Shown here in pieces: positions 22,801 through 33,011 of a DNA stretch of 64,000 nt. The notes beneath the pieces are model-generated. The model was not told where the DNA came from. It saw only the letters and a program-made list of their open reading frames with translations, and did not search any database. A program made the position numbers and the translations under genes. Every line of letters begins with the position of its first letter. Positions within the stretch are counted from its first letter, which is position 1. The DNA is from Cercospora beticola (lineage: Eukaryota; Ascomycota; Dothideomycetes; Mycosphaerellales; Mycosphaerellaceae): the NCBI RefSeq assembly GCF_033473495.1, contig NC_088935.1:2852001-2916000 (forward strand), read 5' to 3'.

Positions 22801-25730
22801 ACAACAAGAATGAAGAAGCCGCGGCGAAGGCACGAGCAGATTTCCTTGAGATATTCATGGAAGACGGGGCCGCTGGATCTGTGCAGTCTGAGATCGAATC
22901 TTCGTCGACGCCATTCGGCGCACTTGTGCACAAGCTGCAAGAGTTGCTCAGCCGCGCGGAACATTTTGAAGTCATTACCGTCCACCAAAATGCATTTGAG
23001 AGCAATCGAGGAAGTGCAGCTTCGATGCTCGCAAAGCAACTGCGATTAAAATTGGTCGCTGACGATGAGTCCGGTATTCCGCGACCCTACCGCAGTATCA
23101 TGGTGTCCATCCACGCGATTGCCACGTTCAAGGCATTGGATGATTACCTCCGACCTCGTATCAGCCTTGCTGATCGCCCTCGTGGCGCCCGACGTGGCGA
23201 CATGTCCAGCGCGATGGCCGCATACGCTGCAGCAATGGCCAGCAGGGGTGATCGAGATTTGCCCCCACCGCCTGCACTTCCAGCTCTGGGAAGCTCTAGC
23301 TTACCGACAAGAAGCGCTGGCAAGAAGAGCTCCAGAAAGACGAAGGCTGAGCAGTCGGCACAACCAGAACTTGACAAGAGCGAAGAAAGCACCACTAAGC
23401 TGCGTCGGTCATCTAGGCGTCAGTCCGCACAGGCTTCATCGACATCTGCACAACCCCCACCGGAGTCACCTGTTCCGGCCGAGCATCAAGATGCACTTCG
23501 AGGGCTCGAATGCGCAGACGAAACGCAAATTTCCGACGATGGAGACGACGAGGAAATGGAGGCCGAGCTTGACGCACTCGTTGATGATCTGGAAGATGGC
23601 GCCTTGGAACGAGACGAACCTGATCCTTCGGCGGTTAGCGTTGAGGTTGCGAATTCTGGAAAGGTGACTGCGCGCACGGAAGATGGGGCCAGGGTCGCTA
23701 CGCCATCTCAAGGTGCGTCAACTCCCTCGGGCATCGAACGCATGTCTGCATCGGCGAGGTTGGCTGCTGCTCGCGAGTTGCTATCGACGCCGACGTCGTC
23801 CATGCGCGGCGCCATGTCTTATGCCTCTGCATTGCAGCAGCCCCCTCAGGACTGGCACATTGAGTTCAGCGTCAATGGCCAACCTATTGCCAGCGATACT
23901 ACCATTTACCGAGCATGTCACTTCAGCCAAGCACAGGGCGAAGAGGTTTCTAGTCGCAGCATCTGGTCTGCCACTCACACAATTTCGTTTAAGAAAGTGC
24001 CTGGACCACCACCCAAGGATCGCGATACACCATCGCCACCTTCCTCCACCGACGAAACATCAACTATCGACGGTCTTCCTGCTTCCTTGAACAAGCATCC
24101 AGTGACCGCAGCCATACTTCGTCTGATGAGCATCTTGCACGACTTGAATGCGCACATCGACGATGTTTTGGCAGAGAGTAAAGGCGTGCATAAAGTCAAT
24201 GCGCAGCCGGCGTCCCTGTTCGTCAACTCCAAATTGACCGCGAAACTAAACCGTCAGCTGGACGAGCCATTGATCGTGGCCAGCCAGTGCCTGCCTAGTT
24301 GGAGCGAAGATCTGGCGCGTCTGTACCCGTTCCTGTTCCCGTTCGAGACTCGCCATCTCTTCGTCCAGTCCACCTCCTTTGGCTACTCCAGGCTCATGAC
24401 TCGATGGCAGAATGGTCAGGAGAACGAATCTCGGCGCCACCGAGACGAGCGCCCATTCTTGGGTAGAGTTCAGCGCCAGAAAGTCCGCATTTCGCGAAGC
24501 CGAATCTTGGAGTCCGCGATTAAAGTGATGGAGCTGTATGGGAGTTCTTCCAGCGTTCTGGAGGTAGAGTACTTTGAGGAGGTCGGGACTGGCCTTGGAC
24601 CTACTCTCGAATTCTACTCCACCGTCTCCAAGGAGTTCTCAAAGAAGAAGACAAAGCTGTGGCGTGAGAACGAGTCGGCTGATGGTGACGAATTTGCTTT
24701 TGGCAAGCGAGGTTTGTTCCCAGCGCCCATGAATGAAGAAATGGCGAGGAATGAGAACGGCCAACGGGTTCTGCACCTCTTCAAGATGCTTGGCAAGTTC
24801 GTCGCTCGCTCAATGCTGGACTCTCGCATCATTGATGTGTCCTTCAACCCCACGTTTTTCCGCATCCGAGAGGGTTCAACCACGGTCAACCCATCACTGG
24901 GTGCAGTGGCTGCGGTTGATGCGGATCTCGCGAAATCTCTGAAAATACTGCGCAAATACGCCAGCGCGAAACAGCGCATCGAGGAGGACGCCGATTTGAC
25001 GCCAAGCGAGAAGAGCGACAAGATCGAGCAGATTCGCATCAACGACGCGAAGATAGAGGATCTGGCGCTTGATTTCACGCTCCCCGGTTATCCTAACATT
25101 GAGCTCCTGCCAAATGGCGCCACCATCAACGTCACGATTGAAAATGTCGCACAATACATCAAGAAAGTCATCGACTTCACGCTGGAGACGGGCGTCCAGA
25201 GACAAATCGATGCCTTCCGTGCTGGGTTCACACAGGTCTTCCCGTACTCAGCATTGCGTGCATTCACACCCGACGAGCTCGTTATGCTCTTCGGTCGCGT
25301 GGAGGAAGATTGGTCGCTCGAGACCCTGATGGACTCTATCAAGGCCGACCACGGCTACAATCTGGACAGCAAGAGCGTCCGCAACCTACTGCAAGTCATG
25401 TCGGAATTTCCACCACAGTCGAAGCGCGACTTCCTGCAATTCGTTACGGGTAGCCCGAAGCTGCCAATAGGAGGTATGTTCCAGCTCAAAATGTCTTTGA
25501 CGAGATATTTGTATACTGACTCACATGTTCCAGGTTTCAAATCGCTCACACCGATGTTCACTGTGGTATGCAAGCCAGCTGAACCTCCACATGGCTCCGA
25601 CGATTTCTTGCCCAGCGTAATGACGTGCGTCAACTACCTCAAGATGCCAGACTACAGCACGCTCGAGGTGCTCCAGCAGAGACTCGATACAGCGATTAAG
25701 GAAGGACAGGGAGCCTTCCATCTTTCATAG
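19830..25730 (+). CDS. HECT-type E3 ubiquitin ligase, Ufd4/TRIP12 type
   Basis: Two exons, 19830-25473 and 25534-25730, encode 1946 residues. The N-terminal 260 residues are Ser/Thr/Pro/Lys-rich. Residues about 280-800 form armadillo-like helical repeats (MLACRCIANMMEALPAS, VVEQASLCVSRVVDSF). A long acidic run (about 800-890) follows, then Ser-rich linkers and the C-terminal HECT domain, including LGPTLEFYS, LGKFVARSMLDSRIID and LPSVMTCVNYLKMPDYS. The catalytic cysteine is near residue 1913 (codon 25626-25628). Ufd4-type ligases polyubiquitylate ubiquitin-fusion and N-degron substrates. The 60-base intron is a multiple of three without a stop. I splice it because it has GTATGT/CAG borders and its removal restores LPIGGFKSLTPMFTVV. 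The start at 19830 is preferred over an in-frame ATG at 19788. Confidence 0.93.
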   Translation: MPQSQRVTRSATARLHADSVDNNSSAALTSAASSSSTATSPATTTQQLPPADSTTFGTPPTRATPAPRKRKAATTDPTPPTAREQRKTKRPRGTTLPDTTDPLAEPDTAPTSVEAVPKRGKRAVAAVMSTGSAAPSRSSRRGRADMDSPNSGSSADTSPQQVPRDSSRRKSSRRKSKEGGTSKLASLPQPADVRSDTATTASAAPSRKPRKSSRKDQDVLMKDVEEKPTDPSLGLEDNDPMRQDAEVGADGTDDSPPPDQGMSAQDELDALDRGGDPFGSGYLSRFGNHPGLHSSLRALSGIVSGTHSRLRNILEQLRTKEDPSVQMIALQELSELLLISNEDNLAGHFAPDQYVKELVTLMQPNEFTGEENPEIMLLACRCIANMMEALPASTASVVYGGAVPVLCQKLLEIHFIDLAEQALSTLEKISVEFPSSIVREGGLTACLTYLDFFPTSTQRTAVVTAANCCRNIPEESFPTVRDVMPILLNTLGSSDQRVVEQASLCVSRVVDSFKYHDSKLEELVSADLLKAILRLLLPGTTNMIGPSIHTQFLRVLSTTARASSALSVELLKMDVVDTLYQILTGVSPPSGLEGVAARIDKNVIMQAIIRTPREQIFETLNVICEILPTVSQESLTFLDDLKDAGYTGPDRVSMSTRSKTAPNDKRVELLKGCPEEVKRFAIILFPTLMHAYTSTVNLAVRQKVLTAQLKMLSNLDTDILEEALRGVPYASHLASILSQQDNASLVTFALQAAELLLKRLESVYRPQFYREGVIAEISKLAERELHRVDKAEETTQQGDEDVPAPETEEPREEEHDERNQEGGEPEPIEVDVDEDEEDNEDRDGGAGDEDDDDDQDEHREANDDDDDDDEDDEEAERRIARELSLDSMPSPHPTHRLADPQDVITLRARRFMEVHGDGGSEDLRSKAMQVLSDIRSLAEDLKAAYATSTSGNGTSLFKKLAQYFEGDAIDSITSYELMTSGIVDVLLEMFNNKNEEAAAKARADFLEIFMEDGAAGSVQSEIESSSTPFGALVHKLQELLSRAEHFEVITVHQNAFESNRGSAASMLAKQLRLKLVADDESGIPRPYRSIMVSIHAIATFKALDDYLRPRISLADRPRGARRGDMSSAMAAYAAAMASRGDRDLPPPPALPALGSSSLPTRSAGKKSSRKTKAEQSAQPELDKSEESTTKLRRSSRRQSAQASSTSAQPPPESPVPAEHQDALRGLECADETQISDDGDDEEMEAELDALVDDLEDGALERDEPDPSAVSVEVANSGKVTARTEDGARVATPSQGASTPSGIERMSASARLAAARELLSTPTSSMRGAMSYASALQQPPQDWHIEFSVNGQPIASDTTIYRACHFSQAQGEEVSSRSIWSATHTISFKKVPGPPPKDRDTPSPPSSTDETSTIDGLPASLNKHPVTAAILRLMSILHDLNAHIDDVLAESKGVHKVNAQPASLFVNSKLTAKLNRQLDEPLIVASQCLPSWSEDLARLYPFLFPFETRHLFVQSTSFGYSRLMTRWQNGQENESRRHRDERPFLGRVQRQKVRISRSRILESAIKVMELYGSSSSVLEVEYFEEVGTGLGPTLEFYSTVSKEFSKKKTKLWRENESADGDEFAFGKRGLFPAPMNEEMARNENGQRVLHLFKMLGKFVARSMLDSRIIDVSFNPTFFRIREGSTTVNPSLGAVAAVDADLAKSLKILRKYASAKQRIEEDADLTPSEKSDKIEQIRINDAKIEDLALDFTLPGYPNIELLPNGATINVTIENVAQYIKKVIDFTLETGVQRQIDAFRAGFTQVFPYSALRAFTPDELVMLFGRVEEDWSLETLMDSIKADHGYNLDSKSVRNLLQVMSEFPPQSKRDFLQFVTGSPKLPIGGMFQLKMSLTRYLYTDSHVPGFKSLTPMFTVVCKPAEPPHGSDDFLPSVMTCVNYLKMPDYSTLEVLQQRLDTAIKEGQGAFHLS

Positions 25731-25948
25731 ACGAAGCAAAGCATCAAGTGCCACAGGAGGCACAAGGACTAGATTACTCGCTCACGTCGGCATGGCTATG
25801 GGAAGTATGAAGTGCAGGGAAGCACGTAATGAGACCACGCATAGCTCATCAGGACCAAGCCTGAGTGAGACTCATGAACAAGATGAGCAATGGTCGTTGG
25901 CAAAAAGCGGCTCTGTACATCAGTAATTTCATCTTGTTACACTGAGAC

Positions 25949-27424
25949 TCAGTATTCCATTGCATCCTCAAACAAGCCTCGCAGTTGTTCCCGCTCTGCG
26001 GATTGATCGTGCATCTCCAAGTTTGGTGCCAGCATCAACACGCGTGCTTGCGGCATCGTGCCTTCGACCAGCGCATCGATGTGTTCACTCTTGAAACCCA
26101 AATGCTTCAGACCCCGCGGTTGGTCGCCCAAGTCCACCAAGAATTTCGCCAGCGCCTCTGACAATACTTCGCCCGCGCTCTCCTTCTTTACATTCGAGAT
26201 ATCCACGCCGAACGCTTCAGCAGCTGCCAAGTGGCGTTCCGGGTTCGAGGCGCCAGTGAACTTGAATACGGCAGGAGCGCTCACGGCGACTGAGACTCCG
26301 TGAGGGATGATGGGAGTTTGTACTTGATAGCCTGCGTGCTGATATCCTGGATTCTGGCTTGAGATGGGATAGGACATGCCGTGGCACAGGTGCACACCTG
26401 CATTTCCGAAACCTACACCGGCGAGGGTCGCGGCGAGAAGCATTTTCGATTGTGCTTCAAAGTCATCTGGATCTTTGACCGCTCGGGGGAGGTACTTGAC
26501 GGTATCTCGCAGGGCCTGAAGAGAGAAAATGTCGCTGATGGGGTTCGCTCCTTGGTAGGCCGGCCGGTTGATGGGGTTTGTGGGTCGTGGTACACGTTCG
26601 TGGTATGGGATGGCGGTCCAGGATTCCAGACTGTGGCAAAGAACGTCGAGACCAGAAGAGGCGTGGACTGCGGAGGGCATGGTTCGGGTGTTGTAAGGAT
26701 CGCATATGCCCAGTGTGGGCTTCAAATTTCTATGCGCGATACCAGTCTTTGATTTCTTGCTGACGAGATCGAAGATGGCTGTGCCTGTGGTTTCAGATCC
26801 AGTTCCTGCAGTGGTTGGAACGGCAATCAGTGGCTTCAGCTTTGAAGTGATGGGCTGGCCTTTGCCGAGCGGCGCATTGACAAAGTCGAGGAATTCGGCG
26901 TCCGGAAAGGTCGTGTACAAGTTCATAAGCTTGGCCGTGTCAATGACACTACCACCTCCCACAGCGAGAAAAGCATCGGGCTGGTACGGTTTGGCGTAAT
27001 CGATTGCTTCCCGGATCGAGTAGTCTTTGGGCTCAACTTTGACTTTTTCATAGACATCGTATGCAATGCCCTCGCGCTCAAGGCCTTCTACGACCTGTTT
27101 CATGGCGTCCAGCTTCAAAACGGTGGAATCTGTCACGACCATGACTTTCTTGGCTCCGAGATTGGTAAAGTCCATGCCAACTTCCTTGGTGCATCCTGGA
27201 CCGAATCGAATACTGGAAGCCGCCATTTCGAACGCATATTCTTTCTGCTGAGATTGATCGACTGGTGTAGCAAGTTTCCGCATTCGACCAGCATAAGGAC
27301 TATGCGGGTGGTGATGATGTCCAGGATTGGCATGGGCTGGACACGAGCATGTTCCTGAATTCACTGCTCTGAGCAGGTTGATAGCGCGCTGTGCACGCGT
27401 CGGCGCGACGCGAAGGATGGCCAT
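25949..27424 (-). CDS. hydroxyacid-oxoacid transhydrogenase, mitochondrial (Fe-ADH family)
   Basis: An intronless 491-residue protein. It opens with a basic, Arg/Ala-rich presequence (MAILRVAPTRAQRAINLLRA) and a His-rich linker, consistent with mitochondrial import. The iron-type alcohol dehydrogenase core begins near residue 65 (YAFEMAASSIRFGPGCTKEV) with NAD-binding VGGGSVIDTAKLMN, VPTTAGTGSETTGTAIFD, and the metal-site histidine block GLDVLCHSLESW and CHGMSYPI. The Tyr/His-rich insert near YQHAGYQVQTPIIPHG is typical of the ADHFE1/HOT subgroup. Known members oxidise 4-hydroxybutyrate to succinic semialdehyde while reducing 2-oxoglutarate to 2-hydroxyglutarate. It is convergent with the HECT ligase, their stops 218 bases apart. 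Substrate is inferred from the subgroup only. Confidence 0.9.
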   Translation of the reverse strand: MAILRVAPTRAQRAINLLRAVNSGTCSCPAHANPGHHHHPHSPYAGRMRKLATPVDQSQQKEYAFEMAASSIRFGPGCTKEVGMDFTNLGAKKVMVVTDSTVLKLDAMKQVVEGLEREGIAYDVYEKVKVEPKDYSIREAIDYAKPYQPDAFLAVGGGSVIDTAKLMNLYTTFPDAEFLDFVNAPLGKGQPITSKLKPLIAVPTTAGTGSETTGTAIFDLVSKKSKTGIAHRNLKPTLGICDPYNTRTMPSAVHASSGLDVLCHSLESWTAIPYHERVPRPTNPINRPAYQGANPISDIFSLQALRDTVKYLPRAVKDPDDFEAQSKMLLAATLAGVGFGNAGVHLCHGMSYPISSQNPGYQHAGYQVQTPIIPHGVSVAVSAPAVFKFTGASNPERHLAAAEAFGVDISNVKKESAGEVLSEALAKFLVDLGDQPRGLKHLGFKSEHIDALVEGTMPQARVLMLAPNLEMHDQSAEREQLRGLFEDAMEY

Positions 27425-27876
27425 TGTGCAATAAGAGGCCGAACGGGACGTGTTGTGTCAGTAGAGTGCAAGAGTGGACTACGACATCACAACGCGAGCT
27501 CTCGTGCGTAGTCGGCACACGCAGCTCCGCAGTGAGCTGCGTCCCGCGGGGACGGCGCCAGTGGAGCATCCCAGGATGGCAGGTCTGCCATGCGGAGGAA
27601 AGCCGAGGCGCCAATTCGTAGCCGCGGTTTTGGTTTGAGTCTTCGGTTCCGTTTGGCGGATCCGATTTAGACGCCGCAGCTCAGCTCTTGACAAATTAGT
27701 TAAGAATTGCTTCGATCTTTGAAAAGTTGCATCAATAAATCATCCCCGATTAGGACGCAGTGTGCCTGAGATGCTGAGATTCCATGTGAGCAAGATTGTT
27801 CACTTCGACCATCATTAATCTTCCTGGTGAGTCTAGGGGGAGCGGATAATTGTACAATGTTCGCACATGTTAACAT
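27425..27876. other. intergenic, nothing recognised
   Basis: About 450 bases between two minus-strand genes. The part from 27690 to 27870 is relatively A/T-rich. It includes the promoter of the transhydrogenase gene. Confidence 0.45.
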
Positions 27877-30423
27877 TTAGCTAACTGCAGTGATTCCATT
27901 GCCTGCTGTCCCGAATCCCAGATCTGTGCTGAAATCCACAGTAGACCAAAAATCGGCGTCGAGATAGTTGAAAAAGTCCACGTTCAAAATGTCATCAGGC
28001 GGCGTCGGATGCCCGAAATTGTCCTGCCCTGGGGTGTATTTCCCGACATCTGTCGTACTCCTTGAACTGCCCATGGCCATTTCGCCGAACCTCGACTTGT
28101 ACACGCTCTGCATGTACAGCACCCGTTGTGGCCATTTGCCAAGAGCATTGTTGTTGAGGACGATGCCGTCTGGTCCAACTCTGGTGGCTTCTTCGAACAG
28201 TCGAGCCGATTCCTCGATGACGTAGGAGAAGTTCAAATGATCGTTCAAGGCTTTCACATCCCAGCCATCGATGTCCAGCGATGCGAGCTTCGTCAGGACA
28301 ATAAAAGCGTGTCCAAACTGCGCAAAGACCGAGAAGGGCAATGTCAAGTATAGTGATGGCGGAATGTCGAAGAAGGCTTCCACAAAGGCCTTGACCGCTG
28401 ACACACATTGATATAAGTCATCAAGAACACTGCTCAACGATACGTTCCGGTCTTCGACTAGCCCATTGAGCGTCATTTCCCACTGTTCTATCATCAGAAA
28501 TTGCGGGCTTGATGTTCAGGTGCGTACTCACCAAGAATATCTCTGCGAGGAGAGACTGCATACGGAGAAGTAAATTGTCTCCTTTGCTGGGGTCTGACTG
28601 GCCCACTCTGTCAAGATCGGCTTTCAGAGCTTTGGTGTAGACTTTTGCTGGTACTGTCGTCAAGTCCGCGGTGCACATTGACTGCATGATCTGTTGCAAT
28701 CTGACCATCTGCACGAGAAGGCAGTCGCTCTCTCGTTCCCGGCATTGCTCCAGCGTTCGAAGACAGGTTTCCATGTGGCGGGTAAATGGCATCGCATCAA
28801 TTCGATGGAAAGACGATGATAACACTAGAAACGACGGAATCAGTCTGAGCTGCGGCGGACCAATGTTGCGTATGATCGAGACTCACTGGAACTGAAGTAG
28901 AAGAGGCCGAGCAGAATGCGGTGGCCCTCGTTACTCTGTGCCCGTAACTCCACGCCGAAGATTGCATTGCTGTGGGGCTGACGACCGAGACCCATGTCGG
29001 CAACCATCGCCATTGCGAGGTAGAGCATGTTATTCGTTTGGCGATTCAGAAATACATGAGGATGCGACCACGCAACGAAAATGATGATGCTGTTTGTATG
29101 CATTAGCACGCATCCATTATTCCTAATTAGCATCGTGAGAACATACGCTTGAAGTAAGTCGATCGATTTCTCTCCTTTGAGCATGATCCTATCGCTCATG
29201 TCTCGAATAAGCTCCTTCACGAGAAGTCGTTGCCGCGGGAGGTCGTGGAACAGTGCAACGGTAGTGATTGCTCTCAAGAGAACCGGCTTGGCCTTGTACA
29301 GCTCTTGGGCCGAGACAGAAGTCGGTATGATTACGAAAGGTAGGCCTGGAGACATGAGTCGTTGGTATCGATCCAACAAGTGCTCCGCCTCGCTCAGCGT
29401 CACGGCTGTCAATCTATTGCTGGCGGCGCCATTTGTGGTAGGTGATTGATTGCGGGACACTTCTTCCGACTCTAGATCTTGCTCGGTAGCGTCGCAGCAC
29501 AAGGAACTAATGAGTTCCTGGCTAATCTCGCCCCGAGGGCCTGCTCTTTCGCTTGGGACATGAGAAGCTGGGGGCGAGAGTTGGCCATAATCCGATCGAG
29601 TGGGAGGGTTGGACTGCTGTGAGGACAGCGCATTGACTAGATGCTCAATCTTGCTTTCCAGCTTCTCCAATTGAGCAGCACGCCTACAGCCGCTGATTAG
29701 CTGTTGTACTGAAGAGTCAGATCATTGGCCAAAGAGGGACCGCAGAAACACGCAGAGTGTCAAGAGACTTTGGCTCGAAGTGCAAGTATTCTTGCTACAA
29801 AGCGTGACGGCGTCCTCGCTGGTCCAGGTCGATGGCGTTTTGGGTTGCGAATTTCTGTTAACATTGTTTAAATAGAGAAAGCACTTACGTTGTCTTGATC
29901 GATTTCCGTCTTCTCAGAATCGGCTCTTTAGCATGGCATTCCTTTTTTAGTCTCGCGCATCTGGTCACAGAAAGTTAGCATTGCTCAAGCAGTCCATAAT
30001 TGATCGAAGTTCGTTTGCACGAAGTTCGTCTGCAAGCACTCCTGTGCGCTCGGAAAAAAGTCAAACACTCTGGGCGAACGATGTTTCTAGTTCCGACGCC
30101 GTGGAAGCTTTCTTCATGTAGAGCTCTTGCAGTTTGACGAACGTCCGTGTTGCGGAGGAAAGCACGAATGTTGGGCGTATTACCGTTCGCAAATTTCTTG
30201 TCCGACCCGTCGCACACATCTCGCTTTAGCCTTGTGGCAAGTCGTACCTAAGGTTTCTGGTAAGAACATGTCTCTCAGATATGGACCTGTGGTGCCCTGA
30301 AGCCCGGCGTCAAGTTGAGGATCACGAAGACCCACAACATAACATGACCGGAAACGGCAGAACGGACAACAACATTTTTGGTGGCTTGAACTTACACGAA
30401 CGAACAGTGGCTTTCGACTCCAT
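27877..30423 (-). CDS. Zn2Cys6 fungal transcription factor
   Basis: Seven exons, 30423-30396, 30247-30184, 29960-29889, 29683-29147, 29089-28887, 28824-28528 and 28487-27877, encode 603 residues. The DNA-binding cluster is assembled from the first three small exons (28, 64 and 72 bases): C10-x2-C13-x6-C20-x8-C29-x2-C32-x6-C39, an exact Zn2Cys6 spacing. A basic linker (EPILRRRKS) and a dimerising helix (LEKLESKIEHLVNAL) follow. The rest is the middle homology region, with AWSHPHVFLNRQTNN and LAMAMVADMGL. The intron 29146-29090 is 57 bases, in frame and stop-free, but splicing restores LQAIIIFVAWSHP. The sixth intron uses a GTACGC donor and is the least certain. Such proteins are nuclear and bind CGG-containing sites; targets are unknown. 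Confidence 0.88.
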
Positions 30424-31191
30424 TTCTTTTCTCGGTGTAAATAGTGTGTAGAGATGGAGAGACGAGAGAGTGGGAATGGGAACGGATCTTACAAACGTCC
30501 AGACGGCCGTACGGGAACGGAAGGCACTTTGATCCGGTTCCGTTTCCCGTAAGCCTACTGCTGACAAAAATGCTGCTAGGCAGAAACATAAACACGACTA
30601 CGACCACGATCGTGTGGAGTGGCACCACGCGATAGTACTGTACGAGAAGCATGTGCACTCGCTCCGGATCCTGCAGTATCATTCTGTCAACAGTCGCTCG
30701 ATGGGACCTTGCGATACTGTATGCCCCATCTGGGGCTCGATGTTCAACATCTTCGCACGGTGAACGGCCATCACCACACGCCGATTCAACCGCGATCACA
30801 CTGTAAATGCTACACAGCATCATGCGCCATCACTCGGACAGAATCGCACGTGCTCACGGCGCCAATGTGACAAGAGCAGCGGATCCAGCGGCAGAGTTGA
30901 CTTTGCAATCCTCGACGAGGACCAGGCCAGGTTGTCTTCACTGCGGGGACGATTTCCCGGCGCATATTCGTCGGACGTGCGGTCATCTTTGTTACCCCGG
31001 ATTGTCGAATTGACCTTTCGCTTCGTTCAAAATGTGAAAATGGGAACATCTGGTTGTCTCAAACGGATGCTGAGAGAGGTTTGTGAGGAGGAAATAAAGA
31101 ATTGACATTTGAAGAAAATCGCAAAAATCGCTTCAACCCGATAGACGCAGCCGTGGCCTGTCATCACTTCAACACTCTAGGTTGCTTCTCC
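30424..31191. other. intergenic, nothing recognised
   Basis: About 770 bases upstream of the Zn2Cys6 gene and downstream of the Pex11 gene, both on minus. Small plus-strand frames at 30619-31013 show no coding character. Confidence 0.45.
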
Positions 31192-32006
31192 TCACGCAGT
31201 CTTCGCCCATGCTGCTGACAGGCCTATCACAGAGGAAACAGTACCAGCAAGGCCAACGATGCCGTCGTCCAAGGTAACGACTCCAATGGCACTTCCGGGC
31301 ACAGTGATATCGCAGACGTCGGACAAGAGCTGTAATTGTGTAGCAGCTTTCTCCCTGCGCGAGCTGTTAGTGAATCAGTAGCATATCAATGCACGCGTGA
31401 CATACTTCTCCAATGTCTTTTGCTCAACCTTCTTCTCCGCATCGCCTCCTGCTTGCTGCTGCTGCTTGGCAATCTGCTGCAAATTGTATAGCGTGTACAC
31501 ACCGGCAGCAATATTGCATGCCAGACCGGTGAACCAGGCACGGTATGCCTCCTTTTGTAACCTGGCGCCCGACTGCAGCTTGTAAATGCCAGTCTGGTCA
31601 AAGTAGGTCGCGGCGTCGAGCGCGAGGTAGAAGGCATAGCCTAGCTGACGACCCACGGCCAAGTACTTGAGCACTGGGTCCATCGACTTGGAGTCGGCAG
31701 CCACGGCAGCAGCCTTGAAGTGTTCGACGAACTTGCCCAGTCGGAAGGCCTTGCGCGCGCTACCGAAGCTCTTCTTGATCTGCTCGAAGATGGCGACGGT
31801 GCTCTGCGGGTGGTTCGTGCGGTAGAGGTACCAGGCGAGGAAGCGGGAGAAGTATTGAATGGTGCGCAAGGTCTTGTCGCGCCCGACTACATGGCCATCA
31901 GCGCTGTTGCGCGTTCTACATTGCTCGCGGAATGCTTACTGGTGGTAGCGACGAAGCGGTTGAAGTGGGCCACCGAAGGGTGGTAGATGAGGGCGTCGGC
32001 GACCAT
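31192..32006 (-). CDS. PEX11: peroxisomal membrane protein Pex11
   Basis: Three exons, 32006-31940, 31886-31406 and 31354-31192, give 236 residues, the same length as yeast Pex11. All phases agree. The N-terminus (MVADALIYHPSVAHFNRFVATT) followed by GRDKTLRTIQYFSRFLAWYL forms the amphipathic helix region that tubulates the peroxisomal membrane. FGSARKAFRLGKFVEHFKAA and LRQLGYAFYLALDA-like segments are family signatures (here GRQLGYAFYLALD). A Gln/Glu/Lys-rich loop precedes a final hydrophobic segment (GIVGLAGTVSSVIGLSAAW) that serves as membrane anchor. The role is peroxisome elongation before division. No neighbouring gene is functionally linked. Confidence 0.93.
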
Positions 32007-33011
32007 GGCGGCGACAATTCGATGTTTCTTGGTGTTGCGACGAAGAGTGGAAGATTCAACAATGAGAATCGCTACAGGGAGATACCAACAAGACAAACGA
32101 GTCGCTGCTTCGCCATGTGATAGCGGGACGCCGAGGCTAAACTGCCGGGAGTTCACGAGCGGCATGGGTCTCGGTGCGAATGCGGCAGCGCGGAGGTCTG
32201 TTGCAATGCCCGTGACGACTCGCCATCGCCAGCATCACTACCATCGCTATCAACACCGCATGGTCACTCTGTGATGGCCAAAAAAGGTGCGCAGGCTCCT
32301 GCTCGGGCGTGATCGATGCGCCGTGCGTTGCGACTAACCAACAACCGCAGCCAAATCGCGCACCATCGCCGTGCGCCTGATATCCATGGCCATGACGGGG
32401 TACTACAAGACCTTCACACGTCCCCGAACGCATCGCCCACTGTCCATGCTCAAATACGACCCTGTCGGTACGATGCTCCGCGAGGCCCTCGGCACTATAC
32501 CACGACTCTAATACAGACACAGTGAAAAAGAAGGTCTTGTTTCTCGAAGCGAAGCGCGGCGGAAAATAAAGCTGCCTGACACCAACACGACATTATGCAT
32601 CACTCCTCGCCCACCGTACAGCATCCGCATTGAGCTAGCCATCTGAGGGGCACAGAAGCGTTCGGACTCATTAGAAGAGAGCCGACCGGCACTGGAAGCA
32701 TAAGCAGTGATAAGGAGACATGCTGTGTGGATAGGACGATCACATGAAGTGCTTCATGTGCGCAAAGAGACGAGGCATGCATGAAGATACGCAAAGGAAC
32801 AGCAGTCTCGTGTGGCTATCTGCTTCGCCCGTCCAGTATCGCGCCGCCCATATCTGGAGAGTCGAGGGCAACAGCAATTCGGCCCCCAATGCCCTGTTGC
32901 ATGACAGGGGCAAGCACCAACACTTGTACGCTACATCGTGCACTTTAGACACTGTAACGCCGCAGCCAAAGCTAGGGCAATCTTGGAGGATGCAGAACAT
33001 TCCACAGCATT
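32007..33011. other. intergenic, nothing recognised
   Basis: About 1 kb upstream of Pex11 and downstream of the coiled-coil gene (both minus). Short frames on either strand lack any domain. No repeat or RNA gene is seen. Confidence 0.45.
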
